Positions 38,001 through 45,222 of a DNA stretch of 64,000 nt are shown piece after piece. Made by a program: the position numbers and the translations under genes. Every line of letters starts with the position of its first letter. Position 1 is the stretch's first letter. The DNA is taken from positions 1,035,694-1,099,693 of the forward strand of contig NZ_KB913013.1 of assembly GCF_000383955.1 (NCBI RefSeq), written 5' to 3'. The notes beneath the pieces were generated by a model that saw nothing but the letters and a program-made list of their open reading frames with translations, was not told where the DNA came from and did not search any database. This stretch comes from Rudanella lutea DSM 19387. Lineage in GTDB: Bacteria; Bacteroidota; Bacteroidia; Cytophagales; Spirosomataceae.

Positions 38001-39829
38001 GGCAGACCCAGCGAAGTCACCGTCGTTCCGGGAACAATGTACCCGCTTGTTGTCTGGGCTTCTATGTTGTCCGGGATCCCATCGCCATCGGAATCCAGAT
38101 CCAGCGCGTTCGAAATACCATCGCTATCGGCATCGGCGAGTAGCCCCTCGGTATCATCCAGGATACCATCGTTATCATCATCAATATCAACCGCGTTGGC
38201 AATCCCATCGCCATCTGTATCCAGTACAGGTACGCAGGTCGTATTTGTGAACACGATGCCTCCCCGTCCATCAAAGGGGAAGTTGGCCGTACCCGTACTT
38301 GATCCGACTTTGGAGTAGGTAATATCAAAGGAAGAAACCCCTACGTAAGCGAGTGCCACCGTAAAGGCCGGGTCAATTCCGTCGATACCCACCTGATTCT
38401 GTGTCCCCTGAAATCGGATCGTTGGCGAAGCAGTAGTAGTTATGACAGAGGTATTGGTTGGGCTACTCAGCTTGTACGAATACAAATCGCTCTTATTCAC
38501 AATAACCGACTCGAGCGTTGTGCTATTCAGGGTCTGATCGTTGTCGATATCACCAACCGTGAAGGAACCCTGGAACGGAAACGGCGTATTCGTCCCCGCC
38601 TTCACAACGGTCCACCGCACGGTAGATGTCAGGCCGTTGGGTGCCGTCGACGCTCCCGAAATGGCATAACGAGCGAGTACCGAACCGGTAACACTGGTGA
38701 AGTTATCGAAACGAGGAAAGGTAGCATCGGCTGTTCCCGAATACGTGAGCACTTCACCGACAATATCGACGGCCTGCCCACCAATGGTAGCTACGTTTGC
38801 ATACCGTCCCCGTCGGCCAACGCCCTGCCCAGTGATAACGGGCGCCGTAGCAAACGAAAATTGGGTAAATCCATTCTGCCCCGGTACCGGACAGGCCGAT
38901 ACCCGGATGCCCACCGTTGCGGTCGCCGTAGTGGTACAGTTATTGGCATCCCGCACAGTAACGGTGTAGGAGCCCGGTGCTACGTTCTGGAGATTCTGTG
39001 TAGTGGCTCCCGTATTCCATAAATATGTATAGGGAGTACGGCCTCCGCTTGCCGTTACAAAAACGGCACCGTCGGCCGTGGTTGCACTCGATGCATTCGT
39101 TACCAGTGTGGTGGCCGACAGGTCGGGGTACTGCACAAACGGATAGTAAATCCCTGTGCTGGAAATAAGGCTGATTACACTGGCAATAGTTAATTGAACT
39201 TCGTCGAAATTTTTGGTTGTCACGAAGCCCACCGTTATCTGACCATTGGCAGAAAGCAAGGACAGGTTCAGTAACGACGACGAACCTGACGATTCCTGTA
39301 GCGTACCGTTCAGGTACGTGCGAATAGTCATCGAAGCCAGCAGGTCAGCCCCAAGCGCGCTGTTATCCGCTACCACAAAGCCCGCAATCGAGCCAGCGCT
39401 AAACACGGTTGAGCCACCGTTCTGGTTAGCATTGACCGAGATCTGTCCACCGCTGCCTACGCCGAGTACCGTATTGATGGATGCAAGGTTGGTGAGGTTA
39501 GCATCTACCACGTTTCCAGGGTTCGAAACACTACCAGCTCCAATGCCCAATAGCCCACCTACGCCACCGGTACGGCCACTCACAATGCCCGCATTCGGAA
39601 AGTTGTTGACCGTCAGGGTTCGGTAGCCGCAAGGCAGCGTCTGCGCCCTTCCTTCGGGGGTTACGCCCACCAGCAATGCTATACCAGCCAGCCACAAGAT
39701 AAATCGGACAGGTAACGCCCTTCCTGCCGAGGTTGACCATACCCCACATCCGTCTCGTTGCCAGAACAGGATTCTGGCACGCCACTGTACTACACTAGAA
39801 AATAAAAGCTCGTAAAATTTTATACGCAT
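32069..39829 (-). CDS. Giant secreted repeat protein, predicted adhesin (2586 aa)
   Basis: Starts at the ATG at 39829 (the TTG at 39889 is rejected). A long n-region precedes the signal core FILWLAGIALLVGV and cleavage near RAQT. Domains in order: an N-terminal unknown region; an SprB-like repeat (DNA ~38.9-39.1 kb, TPYTYLWNTGATTQNLQNV, GSYTVTVRDANNCT); thrombospondin type 3 calcium repeats (~38.06-38.23 kb, DTDGDGIANAVDIDDDNDGI); a CARDB-like module; and 11 near-identical A/B modules (33.79-37.03 kb). Cadherin-like modules and the ~275-residue C-terminal domain (SPKVYLQG ... FFTIREQIP) shared with the 1195-aa protein follow. SprB repeats recall the gliding adhesin of Flavobacterium. First gene of the four-gene operon. 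Confidence 0.85.
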   Translation of the reverse strand: MRIKFYELLFSSVVQWRARILFWQRDGCGVWSTSAGRALPVRFILWLAGIALLVGVTPEGRAQTLPCGYRTLTVNNFPNAGIVSGRTGGVGGLLGIGAGSVSNPGNVVDANLTNLASINTVLGVGSGGQISVNANQNGGSTVFSAGSIAGFVVADNSALGADLLASMTIRTYLNGTLQESSGSSSLLNLSLLSANGQITVGFVTTKNFDEVQLTIASVISLISSTGIYYPFVQYPDLSATTLVTNASSATTADGAVFVTASGGRTPYTYLWNTGATTQNLQNVAPGSYTVTVRDANNCTTTATATVGIRVSACPVPGQNGFTQFSFATAPVITGQGVGRRGRYANVATIGGQAVDIVGEVLTYSGTADATFPRFDNFTSVTGSVLARYAISGASTAPNGLTSTVRWTVVKAGTNTPFPFQGSFTVGDIDNDQTLNSTTLESVIVNKSDLYSYKLSSPTNTSVITTTASPTIRFQGTQNQVGIDGIDPAFTVALAYVGVSSFDITYSKVGSSTGTANFPFDGRGGIVFTNTTCVPVLDTDGDGIANAVDIDDDNDGILDDTEGLLADADSDGISNALDLDSDGDGIPDNIEAQTTSGYIVPGTTVTSLGLPTAYSATGGLMPENTDKTDTPDYLDTDSDNDTKSDTNEAGLTLAGVDSDKDGLDNNIDTNDALFGPVNAGITNPLATYPSGSGQVLWRVKEGAFTFGNCANATVAGTFVVGIPSTGVLNIPITTTRDGQIILASLSGGGFTSVPLSVTTSLVASQTVLSIPISYDGSGSIGTRTLSVSSAQGTGTCSPTVSVIGLADLTTSIGQPTPAFLPGLTSTLPVVVSNIGSAASSGLITTTLVIPTTVVTPASFTSNGFACVTTGASVTCSSSASIATGASTTINVPVTPAAAAAGTTLSFTHTVSITSEISVTNNIGTATAPVGSTVSAVPDSGTVSAGTGGTAVANVVANDLVNTLPATLGGGGNATLTAVGTYPAGISLNTTTGSVSIAVGTTPGSYTVAYQLCDKLTPTTCATTIVSLTVAPSATANPDSGTASAGTGGVAVTNVRANDLANGLPADATNSSLSLVSSGSAGITLNTTTGSVSVAQGTAPGAYTLVYSLCTTLGTSTCTTGIVSVTVTPSVVANPDSGTANAGTGGIAVANVALNDPVNGVPATLGGGGNATLTPIGTYLAGISLNTTTGSVSVAVGTTPGSYTVAYQLCDKLTPTTCATTIVSLTVVPSATANPDSGTASAGTGGVAVTNVRANDLANGLPADATNSSLSLVSSGSAGITLNTSTGSVSVAQGTAPGAYTLVYSLCTTLGTSTCTTGIVSVTVTPSVVANPDSGTASAGTGGVAVSNVRANDLANGLPADATNSSLSLVSSGSAGIILNTTTGSVSVAQGTAPGAYTLVYSLCTTLGTSTCTTGIVSVTVTPSVVANPDSGTANSGTGGVAVANVALNDVVNGVPATLGGGGNATLTPIGTYPTGITLDAATGSVSVAVGTTPGSYTVAYQLCDKLTPTTCATAIVSLTVVPSATANPDSGTASAGTGGVAVANVRANDLANGLPADATNSSLSLVSSGSAGITLNTTTGSVSVAQGTAPGAYTLIYSLCTTLGTSTCTTGIVSVTVTPSVVANPDAGTANAGTGGVAVANVVVNDVVNGVPATFGGGGNATLTPIGTYPAGISLNTTTGSVSVAVGTTPGSYTVAYQLCDKLTPATCATTIVSLTVVPSATANPDSGTASAGTGGVAVANVRANDLANGLPADATNSSLSLVSSGSAGITLNTTIGSVSVAQGTAPGAYTLVYSLCTTLGTSTCTTGIVSVTVTPSVVANPDSGTANAGTGGVAVANVAVNDVVNGVPATLGGGGNATLTAVGTYPAGISLNTTTGSVSVTVGTTPGSYTVAYQLCDKLTPTTCATTIVSLTVTADIQPAPDSGTALATGGVAVTNVVANDLVNGLPATLGAGGNATITPVGTYPSGITLDTVTGRLQVAPNTFPGSYTLTYQICDKLTPATCATASVAVTVVPLSPLVTPDIANTRPNTPVTGNVLINDIDPQGLPLTASLLTPPAQGTVTIAPDGSYTYTPPMGFTGVVSFCYALSNTVGLSGSACVSVNVVPDPMLGNEKPVANDDNTQTIQDQSVVIAVLANDTDPDSATSLNGQLGLPIITTPPAVGTAVVNADGTITYTPPTGFTGLVSFTYQVCDGATPSLCATAQVNGRVQPTPAPGTILAPVAVDDVLLTRINTIRTGIVSANDLDLQGLALTYTTGQPASGTVVMSATGSYTYTPAPGFTGPDSFTYTACNTSGQCSRATVSVLVQPQPPLVSVSPKVYLQGALIGVVGSLMRDDLRAGGYLPSTHPYATLNPITPVAAMAAGVTAVTGNNAIVDWVFVELRSATNPSVVVDSRAALLQRDGDVVDVDGTSPLIFSQSLPAGYYVAVRHRNHLGVMSRLAVPLSTTTTVVDFRNPSTPTYTTTSTSSYTQVTVDQAQVVVSQGVAMWAGNILADNAPVAPRNQIIYQGTDNDVNGIYQQVVNAPANGLKSPFYRLRGYFSGDVNLDGQTLFQGTGNDVELIYQNVVKNHPGNSLRVSFFTIREQIP
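33790..37032 (-). repeat. Eleven-unit A/B tandem repeat array inside the giant adhesin gene
   Basis: Two module types alternate. Type A is about 300 bp (100 aa, containing YQLCDKLTPTTCATTIVSLT) and type B is 291 bp (97 aa, containing YSLCTTLGTSTCTTGIVS). Protein order is A-B-A-B-B-A-B-A-B-A-A. Copies are nearly identical in DNA, except the last A, which is diverged. The A+B period is 591 bp; the doubled B shows up as one 882-bp interval. Each module carries two cysteines, probably forming one disulfide. The sequence similarity implies recent unequal exchange or gene conversion. Confidence 0.9.
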
Positions 39830-40410
39830 ATAGGACCGATAGAAAGGCCAACTCAATTGTATTCTGCGGCTGGGGTACGTATCTCTCAATGGGATGCTAC
39901 CCCTCTTCGAGTACGGGAATCCTGATCAGCTTTCCATTATTGAGTAGGTGCAGAAATAGCCGTCTTCAACTCACTCAATTACTCAATTTTTACATGATCA
40001 AAATTTGAGTAATACGAGTTAATTCAGATGGCTTTTTTAGAAATCAAATCGTATGAAATACGCCCCTATATATAGAATCAAAAATATTGCTAAACCTTCA
40101 TGTATAGCTATAATTACATCGAAATGTTATATACTTTATATATTAATTTATATTCAAAATCATACTCTTTTAGGAGACTTTATATCGCTTATATTCGCAC
40201 AATTTGTACACCAAACTTATTTTTGTCTTTAGTAAAACGGTATTTTTATACTCCTTTTAATTTATATCCAACCTAATACAACTTGGCTTTTTGAGTATAA
40301 AAACTCAATCTTTACCTCCGGGTAATTACTAAGTATTTTGGTAAGTGTACCACTTTATCCAAGGTTGTTTGCTGACCCGGACAAATAGGGCTGTGCTACA
40401 GTTCAGACAT
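39830..40410 (-). promoter_or_regulatory. AT-rich upstream region of the adhesin operon with repeated ACTCAAT dyads
   Basis: 581 bases with no gene. Copies of ACTCAAT or its complement occur at 39938, 39973, 39981, 40004, 40291 and 40302. Two are arranged as dyads. ATTACTCAATTTTT (39978-39991) faces AAAATTTGAGTAAT (40000-40013) with one mismatch in 14, and TTGAGT (40291-40296) faces ACTCAA (40303-40308) exactly. Candidate leftward -7 boxes are TAAGTTTG (40219-40212) and TATTTTTG (40086-40079), neither with a clear -33. The layout suggests a multi-site operator for a dimeric regulator. Confidence 0.5.
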
Positions 40411-40441
40411 AAAAAAAGCAGCACTCCGAATGAGTGCTGCC
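40411..40441 (-). terminator. Terminator of the WecA/TagO-like gene
   Basis: GCAGCACTC / GAGTGCTGC stem with a short loop. Seven T follow on the minus strand, 24 bases past the stop. Confidence 0.9.
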
Positions 40442-40464
40442 TCGTGTATGTGAAACCGGTGCTT

Positions 40465-41682
40465 TTAGAGATAATCGATCAGCTTACGCGTGTTTCGGCC
40501 CTCAAATGCATTCTGAATGGCCCGACGCATGACCGCCCGGCGACGGCGAGGATGCGTGGTGATCACAAGGGCACGCATCTTGAGCAGGAAGCTCGCCATC
40601 ATGTACAAGGCAAACAAACCACACAGAATCAGTACGGACTCCGTGTTGGTAATGTTGCGGTGGAGCACAAAGAACAACACCGTATTCAGCAGCGAGATAC
40701 CACAGAGCGTTGCGGTAGCCCCCATATGCGACATACCGTTGTCGAGCAGAATATGGTGCATGTGATTCCGGTCGGCCGAGAAGGGCGACTTACCCGCCAG
40801 AATCCGAACGGTAAACACCCGCAACGTATCAAAAATAGGGATGATCAAAACTACTACGGCAATGATCGGTGCGTTGAAAAAAGCCGTCGGGTCAAACCGG
40901 AACGAAGTATTCAGGTTAACAAACCGAACCGCAAAAAACGACAACATAAACCCAAGAATAAGCGAGCCGGTATCGCCCATGAAGATCTTGCTGGTCTTGG
41001 AGAAGTTGAACCGCAAAAAGCCTACCAACGCCCCCGCGAGCGTAAACGCCATGCAGGCCATGGCAAAGTGATTAGTGAGCAGAAACCAGGCCCCGAAGGT
41101 GGCACTTGCAATAGTGGCAATACCAGCCGCAAGCCCGTCGATTCCGTCGATGAGGTTTATGGCATTGGTCACCGCAATAAAGATGAAACAGGTGAGTAGC
41201 ACACTCACGATCTCGGCTATGTGGTGAAAGCCCATGATCCCGTAGAGGTAATCTACTTTCAGATCGCCGAAGAAAATGAGAATAAGCGCAGGAAGTACCT
41301 GGAAGAATATCTTTTTATTCGGATCAACACCCACCAGATCGTCTTTGATACCGACGAAAAAGAGGATAGTCATCCCGACGATGGAAAGATTGGTACGATA
41401 AATGTCGGTCTGGTCAATGCTCGGCCAGAGGAAATAGCTGATCAGGACAGCGGCAAAAATCGCGATCCCGCCAAACGTGGGCGTGGGTGTGGTATGAGCC
41501 CGACGCTCGCCCGTTTTCTCCATAAGCCCTTTTAATTCCGATATTTTGATAACGACCGGAATCGATATGATAGCCACAAAACAAGCCACGAGAAACGACA
41601 ATACGGATTGGTAAAGCCCAATCGTAAAGAGTTCATCGCGAAACTTATTTTGCAAATAAGCCAGTAGTAGGTCGAGGTTCAT
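40465..41682 (-). CDS. Undecaprenyl-phosphate sugar-1-phosphate transferase (WecA/TagO/MraY family)
   Basis: 405-residue polytopic membrane enzyme (about 10-11 helices) that moves a HexNAc-1-phosphate from a UDP-sugar to undecaprenyl phosphate, starting surface polysaccharide synthesis. Diagnostic loops are present: RAHTTPTPTFGG, FVGIKDDL with the DD pair, NAINLIDGIDGLAAG, IFMGDTGSLILGF, and the ADRNHMHHILLD histidine motif of the WecA subgroup. The C-terminal ~40 residues are basic. It is transcribed alone with its own terminator, near but separate from the glycosyltransferase cluster. The sugar (GlcNAc is usual) is not determined. Confidence 0.92.
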   Translation of the reverse strand: MNLDLLLAYLQNKFRDELFTIGLYQSVLSFLVACFVAIISIPVVIKISELKGLMEKTGERRAHTTPTPTFGGIAIFAAVLISYFLWPSIDQTDIYRTNLSIVGMTILFFVGIKDDLVGVDPNKKIFFQVLPALILIFFGDLKVDYLYGIMGFHHIAEIVSVLLTCFIFIAVTNAINLIDGIDGLAAGIATIASATFGAWFLLTNHFAMACMAFTLAGALVGFLRFNFSKTSKIFMGDTGSLILGFMLSFFAVRFVNLNTSFRFDPTAFFNAPIIAVVVLIIPIFDTLRVFTVRILAGKSPFSADRNHMHHILLDNGMSHMGATATLCGISLLNTVLFFVLHRNITNTESVLILCGLFALYMMASFLLKMRALVITTHPRRRRAVMRRAIQNAFEGRNTRKLIDYL

Positions 41683-41865
41683 AAGCGGTCACTTGGATTA
41701 AAACCATTCGTGCTCCGGGAGACGGCAGACAGCGGTATGTCTTACCTAAACTGGACACCAAAAGTGTGCCATGGCTCAGTCCAGAGCGAACCGGGCGCGA
41801 AAATTACATTATTTAAAGATTATCCAAGCAGTTTCTTTCAGTTACGGTCAGAACTTAGTAAACGG

Positions 41866-42633
41866 TTAGCTTACAGAAGGACGTTCCCGTTGAAACAGTT
41901 GAACAATTTTTCGGAGGGGTTTGAGTGTCAGCGTGAAAAAATACGGCTTGAGCTCATTCATCTCCCAGGCCATCCGGTCTTCCTGATTGGCCCGTACCCG
42001 ATTTTTCAGATTCGCATTACTCACCCCGCCTTCACGCATAATCACGGTGGTTTCTGGCAGGTACGACAAGCTGATGTTGTGCTTGTGAATAAACCGCAGC
42101 ATCAGCTCATAATCGGCCGCACTCCGCAAATCGAGCCGAAAATGGCCGTATGCATCGTACACCGATTTGCGCGCAAAAAACGACAGGTGCCCCGGCATCC
42201 AACCCCACAAAAAGTCGCCGGGCCGGTAGCTGCCCGCTTTCCAGTACCGCTTCACCTTACTGATGTCGTACCGGTCTACGTAAACCATATCGCTGTACAC
42301 GGCATCAGAGCCGGTTTGCTTAAACCGTTCCACCACGTGCTTCACGACTTCAGTATGCCGGTACAGATCGTCGGAGTTCAGAAACCCGATTACATCGCCC
42401 GTGGCCATACTAATTCCTTTGTTCATGGCATCGTAGAGGCCTTTGTCGGGCTCGGTCACAAACCGGCTGATTCGCGTGCCGTACTCCCGGATCAACTCAA
42501 CCGTTCCGTCCGTTGAGCCACCGTCCACTACTATGTACTCAATATCGGGGTACGATTGCCCCAGTACCGATTCCAGACAATCGCGCACGGTACTTACTCC
42601 ATTATATACTACGGTTATGATGCTTACTTTCAC
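41866..42633 (-). CDS. Glycosyltransferase family 2
   Basis: 255 residues from the GTG start at 42633, giving an N-terminus (VKVSIITVVYNG) that opens straight into the GT-A fold. Sugar-nucleotide elements are EYIVVDGGSTDGT and GDVIGFLNSDDLYR (the DxD-type motif is SDD). FLWGWMPGHLSFFARKSVYD fits WcaA/WcaE-like colanic acid transferases. The start overlaps the stop of the acetyltransferase gene as GTGA, a classic translational coupling signal, which is why the longer upstream frame was rejected. Acceptor unknown. Confidence 0.88.
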   Translation of the reverse strand: MKVSIITVVYNGVSTVRDCLESVLGQSYPDIEYIVVDGGSTDGTVELIREYGTRISRFVTEPDKGLYDAMNKGISMATGDVIGFLNSDDLYRHTEVVKHVVERFKQTGSDAVYSDMVYVDRYDISKVKRYWKAGSYRPGDFLWGWMPGHLSFFARKSVYDAYGHFRLDLRSAADYELMLRFIHKHNISLSYLPETTVIMREGGVSNANLKNRVRANQEDRMAWEMNELKPYFFTLTLKPLRKIVQLFQRERPSVS

Positions 42634-43217
42634 GTTGAGATAATTCGTTTGCGAACCCAAATTGCCGGGTTTCCCTGATAAATACCGTATGCCTCCAGAT
42701 CGCGGGTAGCTACTGACCCCACCGCCAGTACCGAGTGCGAGCGGCAGGTGACACCGGGGCAAACCACCGATTTGGCACCAACCCAGACCCCGTCTTCGAG
42801 CCGAATGGGCTTCGTGGTGAGATCAAACGTCGGGAGCCGATAATCGTGATTACCCGTCAGCAGCAACGCCCCCTGCGACAGGCAGGCGTGGTTGCCGATG
42901 CTTACCGGCGACAAGTTGTCAATCCAGACGTACTCACCTATCCAGACGTGATCGCCCACGGTTAGTAACCACGGATATTTAATATTCACAGCCGGCTTAA
43001 TCATAACGCCCACCCCAATACGCGCCCCAAACAGGCGTAATACCCAGCGCTTAAAAGCGACCGGAATAGGCAGATGATTATTCAATACCAGCGAGTTGAC
43101 AATAAACCAGCCAATTACTTTCAGACGTGGCCCCGGATTGTACCAGCTATTGTCGAACCGCGACAGGTCGGTGGTTCCCGACGGATTAGCGGACACCGGC
43201 TCGAAGGTCTTTTCCAT
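42630..43217 (-). CDS. WcaF-like sugar O-acetyltransferase (left-handed beta-helix)
   Basis: 195-residue hexapeptide-repeat acyltransferase: repeated units in ARIGVGVMIKPAVNIKY, LLTVGDHVWIGEYVWIDN, VSIGNHACLSQGALLLTGNH and VWVGAKSVVCPGVTCRSHS build the beta-helix. HDYRLPTFDL contains the catalytic-type histidine following GNH. It resembles WcaF of colanic acid synthesis, which acetylates a sugar of the repeat unit. It overlaps the upstream GT2 gene by 32 bases and the downstream one by 4, so the three genes form one tightly coupled unit. Confidence 0.88.
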   Translation of the reverse strand: MEKTFEPVSANPSGTTDLSRFDNSWYNPGPRLKVIGWFIVNSLVLNNHLPIPVAFKRWVLRLFGARIGVGVMIKPAVNIKYPWLLTVGDHVWIGEYVWIDNLSPVSIGNHACLSQGALLLTGNHDYRLPTFDLTTKPIRLEDGVWVGAKSVVCPGVTCRSHSVLAVGSVATRDLEAYGIYQGNPAIWVRKRIIST

Positions 43218-44115
43218 ATTCCGTTTTGAAAAAGTCGATGATAGCCTCCCGGTCGTTGCCTGCCCGGCGGTAAACTTCCAGCATTTTGGCGTCTACCAGA
43301 AACCGATACCAAAGCCCCTGCAAAAAATGCCAGACAAAGCCCCGTCGGCCGTCGAGAAAACCAAACCGGACAAAATACCGGTACAAAAAGTACAGAATCG
43401 GGCGGGTAAACAGGGGTAACGATGCGTACCGTTCTTTGAGGTACCGCTTCCGCTGCTCCTGCGACCCCGTCAGGCTGGGCGTAACCCGCTCGGCCTGTTC
43501 GAAGTTATGCCGGATGTTGAGCAAATCGATCACCTCCCGAATAGCATACTGATTGTGCTTCTGCGTCCACCAGGTCAGGTTATTCAGGTTATGATCCACC
43601 AGATCGTTGGCAAACTGCACGGTTTGGGCCGGGGCACCGTTGATCGGGCTCAGCTTGATATGCTCGTCCATCCAGGTCTGCTCGCAGATACCCTGATTCC
43701 GACGCCACAACCGCAACAGCCAGATCGGGTAGTAACCGCCGTGCCGAATCCAGCGGTCCATAAACATAACCCGGCGCTTTACGTACACCCCGCCCACCTG
43801 AGCCGCCAGTGCCGGCAGACGGTGAGTGATTTCTTCGGCCAGTTCGGGCAGTATATACTCATCGGCATCCATCCGCATGAGCCAGGCCGTTTGGAACGGC
43901 GTGTGCTGAATCCCGTAATTGAACTGAGTGGCATAGGTTACCCACGGGTTTTGGACAACCACGGCTCCCATAGCGCGCGCAATTTCGACCGTTCGGTCGG
44001 TCGAGAACGAATCGACGATAAACACTTTGTCCGTCATCGGCCGCAGACTCTCCAGGCAACGCCCGATGTGTTTTTCCTCGTTATGGGTTAAAATTATGAC
44101 GGACAAATCAAGCAT
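43186..44115 (-). CDS. Glycosyltransferase family 2 (WaaE/KdtX-like)
   Basis: 309 residues. The N-terminus LSVIILTHNEEKHIGRCLESL and VFIVDSFSTDRTVEIA form the nucleotide-sugar site, and LMRMDADEYILPEL provides the DxD motif. The middle shows GGYYPIWLLRLWRR and DEHIKLS. The C-terminal part is aromatic and hydrophobic (LYFLYRYFVRFGFLDGRRGFVW), suggesting membrane association. The pattern is close to WaaE-like transferases and the colanic-acid-type GT2 group. First gene of the three-gene leftward glycan unit. Confidence 0.87.
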   Translation of the reverse strand: MLDLSVIILTHNEEKHIGRCLESLRPMTDKVFIVDSFSTDRTVEIARAMGAVVVQNPWVTYATQFNYGIQHTPFQTAWLMRMDADEYILPELAEEITHRLPALAAQVGGVYVKRRVMFMDRWIRHGGYYPIWLLRLWRRNQGICEQTWMDEHIKLSPINGAPAQTVQFANDLVDHNLNNLTWWTQKHNQYAIREVIDLLNIRHNFEQAERVTPSLTGSQEQRKRYLKERYASLPLFTRPILYFLYRYFVRFGFLDGRRGFVWHFLQGLWYRFLVDAKMLEVYRRAGNDREAIIDFFKTEYGKDLRAGVR

Positions 44116-44413
44116 ACAGACGACACTGCTACCTTTGAAAAATACACCAAACCGGTCGGCGGACTAAACTGAACAAAACCGGGTCATACAGCTACAATTT
44201 GCCTTATTTTTGCCCAGATTGATTGCAATACTATCACTTTTTTTAGAAATCACCTATCACCACTACCGTAATCTTATCCACAGGAAATTACTTTTGTTCA
44301 ATTTTGATCATTTGTTCTGCGCCTAAATTAGGCCGCTAATACCCGAATGACGCTACAGGCGGTTGGTCTTTCCTTATTTTTGCTCTACTTATTGCTACGA
44401 ATTATTCCTTTTC
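44116..44413. other. Divergent promoter region of two glycan-gene units
   Basis: 298 bases, AT-rich. A plus-strand -7 box TATTTTTG (44375-44382) lies 32 bases before the formyltransferase ATG, and an identical octamer occurs near 44208. No clear -33 element or dyad was found. Confidence 0.35.
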
Positions 44414-45178
44414 ATGCGTCTACTCTTACTCACTCAGGACGACCCATTTTATCTGGCTCGTAACATCGACTACCTCATGAAGCACCTGCCTCCTTACGCC
44501 GAGGTAGTGGCTACGGTTGTGTTCGACGTGTCGCCGTTTGGCAAGCGCGAAACGTTTGCCGACAAGATGAAAAAAACGCTTCAGATCTTCGGGCTTCCTT
44601 TCTTTGTGCGTTACGGATTCAAGTTTGTAGCGTCGAAACTGGATAGTCGCAACAACGTTCGGAAGGTGCTTGCCAACTATGGCGTACCGCTGATTGAGAT
44701 TGAGGGAAACATCAACAAAGACGAAAACCTGGCCCGGCTGAAAGCCTACAACCCGGACCTGCTCGTGTCCATTGCCGGCAATCAGATTTTCAAGCGTAAA
44801 TTGCTCGATCTGGCTCCGCACGGCTGCATCAACCTGCACACGGCCCTATTGCCCAAATACCGCGGCCTGATGCCTTCGTTCTGGGTACTGAAAAACGGTG
44901 AAACCCACACGGGCGTGTCGGTATTTTTTGTGGATGAAGGCATTGATTCAGGCCCGATTATTGTACAGAAACCATTGGCAATCGGCAACATGTCGCAGGA
45001 GGAGTTGATCCGCGTGACGAAGAAAATGGGCATGGATGCTATTGTCGAATCGGTACAGAAAATTCACGATGGCACCGTTGAACTCATGGAGAATGATGCT
45101 TCGCAGATGACGTATTTCACCTTTCCGACCCGGGACGATGTAAAAGCGTTTCAGGCCGCTGGCAAACGGTTTTATTGA
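44414..45178 (+). CDS. Formyltransferase-family protein (methionyl-tRNA formyltransferase-like fold)
   Basis: 254 residues from the ATG at 44414. The formyl_trans_N core is visible: HGCINLHTALLPKYRGLMPS with the catalytic-type histidine and nearby Asn/Leu, VSVFFVDEGIDSGPIIVQ with the conserved aspartate. It lacks the C-terminal tRNA-binding domain of Fmt, so it more likely formylates or hydrolyses a formyl group on a small molecule such as a nucleotide-linked amino sugar. The N-terminal ~90 residues are divergent. It is followed after 44 bases by a polysaccharide deacetylase, pointing to glycan amino-sugar modification. Confidence 0.8.
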   Translation: MRLLLLTQDDPFYLARNIDYLMKHLPPYAEVVATVVFDVSPFGKRETFADKMKKTLQIFGLPFFVRYGFKFVASKLDSRNNVRKVLANYGVPLIEIEGNINKDENLARLKAYNPDLLVSIAGNQIFKRKLLDLAPHGCINLHTALLPKYRGLMPSFWVLKNGETHTGVSVFFVDEGIDSGPIIVQKPLAIGNMSQEELIRVTKKMGMDAIVESVQKIHDGTVELMENDASQMTYFTFPTRDDVKAFQAAGKRFY

Positions 45179-45222
45179 CGGTTTACGTCACCTTTGCCCA
45201 ACCCTAAACCTGCCACCGCCCT

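Noticed and set aside
40345..41199. 284-codon plus-strand open frame opposite the WecA/TagO-like gene
   Set aside because: Rich in His/Arg/Gln with no domain; the minus strand carries all catalytic motifs of the transferase family.
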